DNA of 46,622 nucleotides. It comes from Bacteroidia bacterium. GTDB lineage: Bacteria; Bacteroidota; Bacteroidia; J057. The position numbers and the translations under genes were made by a program. The notes beneath the pieces were generated by a model. It worked only from the letters and a program-made list of their open reading frames with translations. It was not told the origin of the DNA and did not search any database. Shown here piece after piece: positions 42,600 to 46,622 of the stretch. How positions within the stretch are numbered: position 1 is the first letter of the stretch; the number at the start of each line of letters is the position of its first letter. The stretch lies in assembly GCA_030731845.1 (NCBI GenBank), contig JANQTF010000007.1:19344-65965 (forward strand), given 5' to 3'.

Positions 42600-43784
42600 A
42601 TGGCCTCATCAGTCCCTACCTCAGAACTTTCTTTGTCTGGCATGAATTTCCAACTGAGCGAAGAGCATCTCATGATTCGCGATATGGCTCGCGAATTTGC
42701 AGAAACTGAGCTGAAGCCAGGCGTTATTGACCGTGACGAGAAGCAGTATTTTCCCAAAGAACTCTTGCAGCGCATGGGAGAGCTTGGCTTTTTGGGGATG
42801 ATGGTGAGCGAAGAATATGGAGGAGGAGGGATGGATACTGTCGCGTATGTGCTCGCGATGGAAGAAATTTCCAAATGGGATGCCTCCGCTTCGGTGATCA
42901 TGTCAGTAAATAATTCTCTCGTTTGCTGGGGAGTAGAAAAATACGGAAATGAGGAACAGAAGAGAAAATACCTCCCAAAACTCTGCTCTGGAGAAACCAT
43001 CGGCGCTTTCTGCCTCTCTGAGCCAGAAGCAGGCAGCGATGCTACCCGCCAAAAAACGATAGCCGAAGATCGCGGAGATCACTATGTGCTCAACGGCACC
43101 AAAAACTGGATCACCAACGGTGGCATAGCCGGAGTGTATCTCGTGATGGCCCAGACTGATGTAGAAAAAGCCCACAAAGGCATCAATTGCCTCATCGTGG
43201 AGCGAAACTCACCTGGCTTCGAAATCGGCCCCAAAGAGCAGAAAATGGGGATCAGAGGTTCTGACACACACTCACTCAATTTCAACGACGTGATCGTGCC
43301 AAAAGAAAACCGGATCGGCGAAGACGGCTTCGGATTTAAATTTGCCATGAGCACCCTCAACGGTGGCCGCATCGGGATCGCATCGCAGGCCCTTGGCATT
43401 GCCTCAGGTGCACTTAACCTTGCACTTGAATACGCCAAAATCCGGAAGGCATTTGGCACCGAAATCATGAACCATCAAGCCATCCAGTTTAAATTGGCTG
43501 ATATGGCCACAGAAATAGAAGCCTCACGATGGCTCATCATGAAGGCTGCGAGGGAAAAAGACATGGGCATAGACTATGTGCAATCCGCTGCCATGGCTAA
43601 GCTCTACGCTTCCAAAACTGCGATGAAATGTGCCGACGAAGCCATACAGGTCCATGGCGGCAATGGTTACGTAAAAGAATATCACGTGGAGCGCTTTCTC
43701 CGCGATGCCAAGATCACGGAGATCTACGAAGGAACTTCTGAGATCCAGCGCATTGTGATTGCGAGAAGCATCATCAAGGGATAG
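42600..43784 (+). CDS. acyl-CoA dehydrogenase, short-chain/butyryl type
   Basis: A 394-residue FAD enzyme that oxidises acyl-CoA to enoyl-CoA. Family signposts are FCLSEPEAGSDATRQKT, the NGTKNWITNGG loop, KMGIRGSDTHSLNFNDVIVP, GGRIGIASQALGIA, QVHGGNGYVKEYHVERFLRDAKI and YEGTSEIQRIVIARSII. The catalytic base is E377 in YEGTSE, as in short- and medium-chain members. ATG 42600 and ATG 42642 (MNFQLSEEHLM) are both possible; the second matches the usual family start. It is a single gene followed by a terminator. Confidence 0.96.
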   Translation: MASSVPTSELSLSGMNFQLSEEHLMIRDMAREFAETELKPGVIDRDEKQYFPKELLQRMGELGFLGMMVSEEYGGGGMDTVAYVLAMEEISKWDASASVIMSVNNSLVCWGVEKYGNEEQKRKYLPKLCSGETIGAFCLSEPEAGSDATRQKTIAEDRGDHYVLNGTKNWITNGGIAGVYLVMAQTDVEKAHKGINCLIVERNSPGFEIGPKEQKMGIRGSDTHSLNFNDVIVPKENRIGEDGFGFKFAMSTLNGGRIGIASQALGIASGALNLALEYAKIRKAFGTEIMNHQAIQFKLADMATEIEASRWLIMKAAREKDMGIDYVQSAAMAKLYASKTAMKCADEAIQVHGGNGYVKEYHVERFLRDAKITEIYEGTSEIQRIVIARSIIKG

Positions 43785-43812
43785 GGTTCCTCTCTTTTGA
43801 GTTTGACAGAAC

Positions 43813-43850
43813 ATGAGCCATCCCGAGAAATCGGAATGGCTCATTTTTTG
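43813..43850 (+). terminator. terminator after the acyl-CoA dehydrogenase gene
   Basis: A 14-bp stem with one mismatch (43813-43826 with 43831-43844) and a GAAA loop is followed by TTTTTTG. Its inner stem and loop (CCGA-GAAA-TCGG) nearly match the hairpin at 1389-1424. Confidence 0.9.
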
Positions 43851-44010
43851 AGATGGCCCCTTGTTCATCGGAGGGCCCTGTCGGGAAAGAACCACCCAAA
43901 TCACACCGCAACATGTTTGTTGACCCAAACACGCGGATAGTTTTGAGCTCGATTATTTCTACGACTGTGTGTTTTATTTTTTTTGTAGTTTTCCCAAAAT
44001 ACGCAATGAT

Positions 44011-44460
44011 ATGCGCCAACGGAATTTTGTGACTATTTCTACACACCTCTACCCACACGATGCCGATTTGGCAGTGCTCAAGGCGAGGATAGAGGCGGAG
44101 GGTATTCCTTATTTCCTTCAAGACCAACACTATGTGGCCATTGCGCCGCTGGAATCGCTGGCTATTGGCGGCGTGAAACTCAGAATTTTTCCAGAAAGTG
44201 AGGGAAAAGTTCGGGAGATTATGACGGAAATGAGAACTACCCCCCTGGCGCTCGCCGAAGAGATAGACCCCGAAGAAGCAGCCTGGATGGCGGAGAGATT
44301 ACATAAGGAGCGAAACTACCGGGCTAGGTTTAACAAATGGGCGCCTGTCATTGGAGCGGCCCTCCTGATCTTGTCCATGCTGGGCATTCTCTTCAAAGAG
44401 CTCTTTACAACTCGTTCATATTCCCACAATCAGTCATTCTCAAGCCAATCTCTTCCATGA
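44011..44460 (+). CDS. DUF2007-domain membrane protein
   Basis: From ATG 44011 (MRQRNFVTISTHLYPHDADLAVLKARIEAEGIPYFLQDQH) the first 75 residues match the DUF2007 'putative signal-transducing protein' domain, a small alpha/beta fold that opens with this 'strand, D-A-x-L-A-V-L-K-x-x-L/I-E-A-x-G-I' pattern. A basic stretch and one membrane helix (about 112-130) follow. Total length is 149. The open frame begins 14 codons earlier in poor sequence. Its TGA overlaps the ATG of the next gene (ATGA), so the VOC-fold protein is translated with it. The function of the family is unknown. Confidence 0.82.
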   Translation: MRQRNFVTISTHLYPHDADLAVLKARIEAEGIPYFLQDQHYVAIAPLESLAIGGVKLRIFPESEGKVREIMTEMRTTPLALAEEIDPEEAAWMAERLHKERNYRARFNKWAPVIGAALLILSMLGILFKELFTTRSYSHNQSFSSQSLP

Positions 44461-44822
44461 GACTCACCGGATTTTCGCCGATGCTCGAAACAAAAAACCT
44501 GAGCAAATCCATCCAATGGTATCAGGAAATATTAGGCTTCGAACTTCAGGATCATTTGCCAGACCTTGGCTGGGCCAGCCTCGTCAAAGATGATGTCAGA
44601 ATTATGCTCATGACAAGGGTCACTCAGAGAAAACACTCTGACCCGGTTCTCACGGGTTCCTTTTACTTCTACACAAGCGAGGTGGATGCCTGGTGGGAGG
44701 CATTAAAAGGAAAGGTCCCGGTGGAATATCCACTCGAGACCTATTCTTATGGGATGCGAGAGTTTGCCATTCGTGATATCAATGGCTATCTCCTGCAATT
44801 TGGCACCTATGCTGTCGAATAA
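44457..44822 (+). CDS. VOC/glyoxalase-bleomycin-resistance family protein
   Basis: A 121-residue single-domain VOC protein (MRLTGFSPMLETKNLSKSIQWYQEILGFELQDH, ending REFAIRDINGYLLQFGTY). The start-strand, helix and C-terminal GY-x-L-x-F pattern are standard; it would form a dimer. The last-strand glutamate seen in active glyoxalase I is replaced (LLQFG), so metal catalysis cannot be assumed. It overlaps the DUF2007 gene by four bases. The substrate is unknown. Confidence 0.88.
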   Translation: MRLTGFSPMLETKNLSKSIQWYQEILGFELQDHLPDLGWASLVKDDVRIMLMTRVTQRKHSDPVLTGSFYFYTSEVDAWWEALKGKVPVEYPLETYSYGMREFAIRDINGYLLQFGTYAVE

Positions 44823-44825
44823 CCC

Positions 44826-46622
44826 TTACTGAAGGGACAGAACCCGGCGATCTGACTTGCCGTTCCACTTCACTTCCAGCAAGTAATACCCCGATGACAA
44901 TCCAGGTAATTGTAACAAATTCCGGGATCCGATCTGCATGTCTTTGTCAACACTGTAGAGTTCTCTTCCGGTGATGTCAAGCAAGCTGATCTTAGCAGGT
45001 GTGCTCTCACTTTCCCACATCAATTCCAAGGCCTGATCTCCATCGAGGTGCCTTACCGTGAATGCCCTTGTCACGTCCACCATGACTGATACCTGATCGC
45101 TGTATGCGATACTGCCGTCGATGTCGTGCATCACGAGGCGATATACATTTTGCCCAGACACGGGGCGGTGGTCCCAGCTTGTGTAAAAAGGCATGCCACG
45201 GCCTGCTACTTGCGAAATAGCCTGGAATTCGGGGTTGATCCCCGTCTTTCTCTGCACCTCATAGTGAGAAAAATTCTCCTCAGAAGCAGCTTCCCACTTG
45301 ATTTTCACAGACTCCCCCAGCAAGGTAGCATCGAAGCTACTGAGCGTAACGGGGAAGGTCACGGGCGCAAAATTCAAGGAAACGAACTGTACTTCTGCGG
45401 TAGAAAGTGCCGAGGCATTATGACTGGTGAATGCAATTCCCGCGTAGATGGTATCGCTCATGGCAAAGGTCTGGGGATTGTTTCCTCCATTGATCACCAT
45501 CCAGGTCACTCCATCTTCGGAGTGATAGGCGGTGAAGGTATTACCAACGCGCACGAGCTTCATCCATTGTGGAGGATAGAAACCCTTGTTTTCAACTTTG
45601 CTAGTGCTTTCACCGGGATTTTTACGATACTGGAGTGCAATCGCATTTTCTGGATTGATAGCCAGAAAGGCGTTGCGGGAGTCCTTGGCAAGGGTCTCAC
45701 GAAACATGATGCCGATCTTGGTATCGTTGTCTTGCTGGGTGAGCCAATTGAGCTTCATGATCATTTCACCGTCTCCGCTTACAGGCGTAGCGAGGAAGTG
45801 CCCTTCATCGTCTTTACTCCAGATATTCTTTCCCGCCGCCGTCATTCGATAGGTATTTCCTGTGACACAGGCGCTGCCAGTAAGGGATGGCGTGCCGAGG
45901 CTGGTCTCGATCCAGTTGGTTGGAACCACACAAGCTGGAATCGCTTCACACGTGAGCATGACCTGGCTGCTATTGTTTGTGCCGTTATGCGACACGGTAA
46001 ATATACTGGTAAATGGCCCTACGCTGTCTGGGGTGAATGTCATGGAGAGGCTTGTCTCAGCATTGGGGGCAAGCACAGCAGGAAGCGTAGAAGAGAGGGC
46101 AAAATTGCCTGTATTCGAATGAGAAGAGGATGCGAGATTCACAGCTGTGGCACCCGGTGTGAGGAGATCCACAGGGAAAGTAAAGCTGGAGCCCAACTCA
46201 ATTCCGTCACAAATATCAGGCTGATTGAGCAGGACGATTCCGTCTGGTGAGGGTCCAACAGTGAGCCTCACGACAAGGGTGTCTGGCTGATAGGTCACAG
46301 TGAGCGATGGATTCACGACATCTGAGCTACTTCCCTGGAGGATCACCTTGGCATAGTGAACGCCAGAAGGCAGCCCGGTGCTATTGACAGAAAGAGGTAC
46401 TCGCTTGCCGGCAATATCGAGAGATACGCTATCTGGTGTGGTGAGCCAGGGAGCCGGAGCTTCCAGCGCGATATCAGCCTTGATGGTAGCAGTTTTTGCC
46501 CATGAAAATACCTTTTGTTCGGCACTGAGTCCCTGATAGGTCCAAAAATCAACCGTGTCCCGATTCCAACCCAGTTCATAGACAGGCGTGCGCGTGATGG
46601 TTTTATACTTGGTATAAGCCTT
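44826..46622 (-). CDS. T9SS-exported multidomain protein, 5' end outside the window
   Basis: The minus-strand frame is open from the stop at 44826 to the window edge (598 residues seen); the GTG at 46346 is only an internal codon. Visible parts, in order, are a beta-sandwich stretch, an ASH/HYDIN-like module (LAPNAETSLSMTFTPDSVGPFTSIFTVSH), a concanavalin-like module (GEMIMKLNWLTQQDNDTKIGIMFRETL...YHSEDGVTWMVI), a fibronectin-like module (VTLSSFDATLLGESVKIKWEAASEENFSHYEVQRK) and a Por sorting domain (LDITGRELYSVDKDMQIGSRNLLQLPGLSSGYYLLEV). An enzyme or adhesion domain may lie upstream. It ends three bases from the convergent VOC gene. Confidence 0.9.
   Translation of the reverse strand, partial: KAYTKYKTITRTPVYELGWNRDTVDFWTYQGLSAEQKVFSWAKTATIKADIALEAPAPWLTTPDSVSLDIAGKRVPLSVNSTGLPSGVHYAKVILQGSSSDVVNPSLTVTYQPDTLVVRLTVGPSPDGIVLLNQPDICDGIELGSSFTFPVDLLTPGATAVNLASSSHSNTGNFALSSTLPAVLAPNAETSLSMTFTPDSVGPFTSIFTVSHNGTNNSSQVMLTCEAIPACVVPTNWIETSLGTPSLTGSACVTGNTYRMTAAGKNIWSKDDEGHFLATPVSGDGEMIMKLNWLTQQDNDTKIGIMFRETLAKDSRNAFLAINPENAIALQYRKNPGESTSKVENKGFYPPQWMKLVRVGNTFTAYHSEDGVTWMVINGGNNPQTFAMSDTIYAGIAFTSHNASALSTAEVQFVSLNFAPVTFPVTLSSFDATLLGESVKIKWEAASEENFSHYEVQRKTGINPEFQAISQVAGRGMPFYTSWDHRPVSGQNVYRLVMHDIDGSIAYSDQVSVMVDVTRAFTVRHLDGDQALELMWESESTPAKISLLDITGRELYSVDKDMQIGSRNLLQLPGLSSGYYLLEVKWNGKSDRRVLSLQ

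Noticed and set aside
45126-46250. A 374-codon plus-strand open frame
   Set aside because: It is the antisense shadow of the T9SS protein whose domains are clear on the minus strand.
46343-46579. A separate small minus-strand gene at the window's right end
   Set aside because: The T9SS protein frame is open through this whole stretch to the window edge; the small frame is out of phase with it.
1-46622. CRISPR arrays, insertion sequences, prophage, tRNA or rRNA genes
   Set aside because: No direct-repeat arrays, transposase or phage proteins, terminal inverted repeats or tRNA T-loop patterns were found by reading both strands.

Overview
The window reads as chromosomal, mostly housekeeping DNA from a free-living member of the Bacteroidota. 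A Saprospiria/Cytophagia-like lineage is my guess, but nothing here fixes the family. The evidence is: several large exported proteins ending in type IX secretion (Por) sorting domains; a two-component-propeller histidine kinase; a DUF4836-type protein; a LolA-like carrier next to ftsK; and promoters of the Bacteroidota form TTG-N19/20-TAnnTTTG (clearest before rplU-rpmA and mdh) with few Shine-Dalgarno sites. I found no tRNA, rRNA, CRISPR array, insertion sequence or prophage.

Layout. Bases 1-1364 hold the 3' part of a DUF4836-like gene. From 9620 down to 1454 (minus strand) lies a solute uptake and sensing block: an outer-membrane porin, a DUF4212 small subunit, its SLC5 sodium:solute symporter, two tiny membrane proteins, a second SLC5 domain fused to a histidine kinase, a single-domain response regulator and a conserved protein of unknown role. 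Bases 10038-13055 encode a periplasmic beta-propeller histidine kinase. rplU-rpmA (13163-13773), a lipoprotein MsrB and a lone BatD-like protein follow, also on the minus strand. ubiX (16344-16916) is on the plus strand. Next on the minus strand come a T9SS cargo protein, a PqqB-like metallo-hydrolase overlapping pyrD, a lipoprotein, two exported thioredoxin-fold proteins, a phosphopantetheinyl transferase and a SPOR-domain protein. mdh (24971-25906) is on the plus strand with its own promoter and terminator, followed by a repeat-rich intergenic stretch, a divergent PiT-like permease and a 1430-residue subtilisin-like T9SS protease (both minus).

Bases 32008-37368 (plus) form a three-part export operon: a half-size ABC transporter with an eroded ATPase site, an HlyD-type adaptor and a TolC-type channel, followed by an exported coiled-coil protein. 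ftsK and a LolA-like gene follow, then a second LolA-like gene whose signal peptide is broken by an amber codon. The right end has a lipoprotein, an acyl-CoA dehydrogenase, a DUF2007 membrane protein translationally coupled to a VOC-fold protein, and the C-terminal 598 residues of another T9SS cargo protein that runs off the window.

The points most worth a second look are the transporter plus transporter-kinase operon with a 20-bp palindrome ahead of it, the degenerate ABC ATPase in an otherwise intact tripartite exporter, the amber-interrupted LolA paralogue, and the 83-95 base same-strand overlap of two real genes at 23151. No clearly new defence or mobile system was seen.
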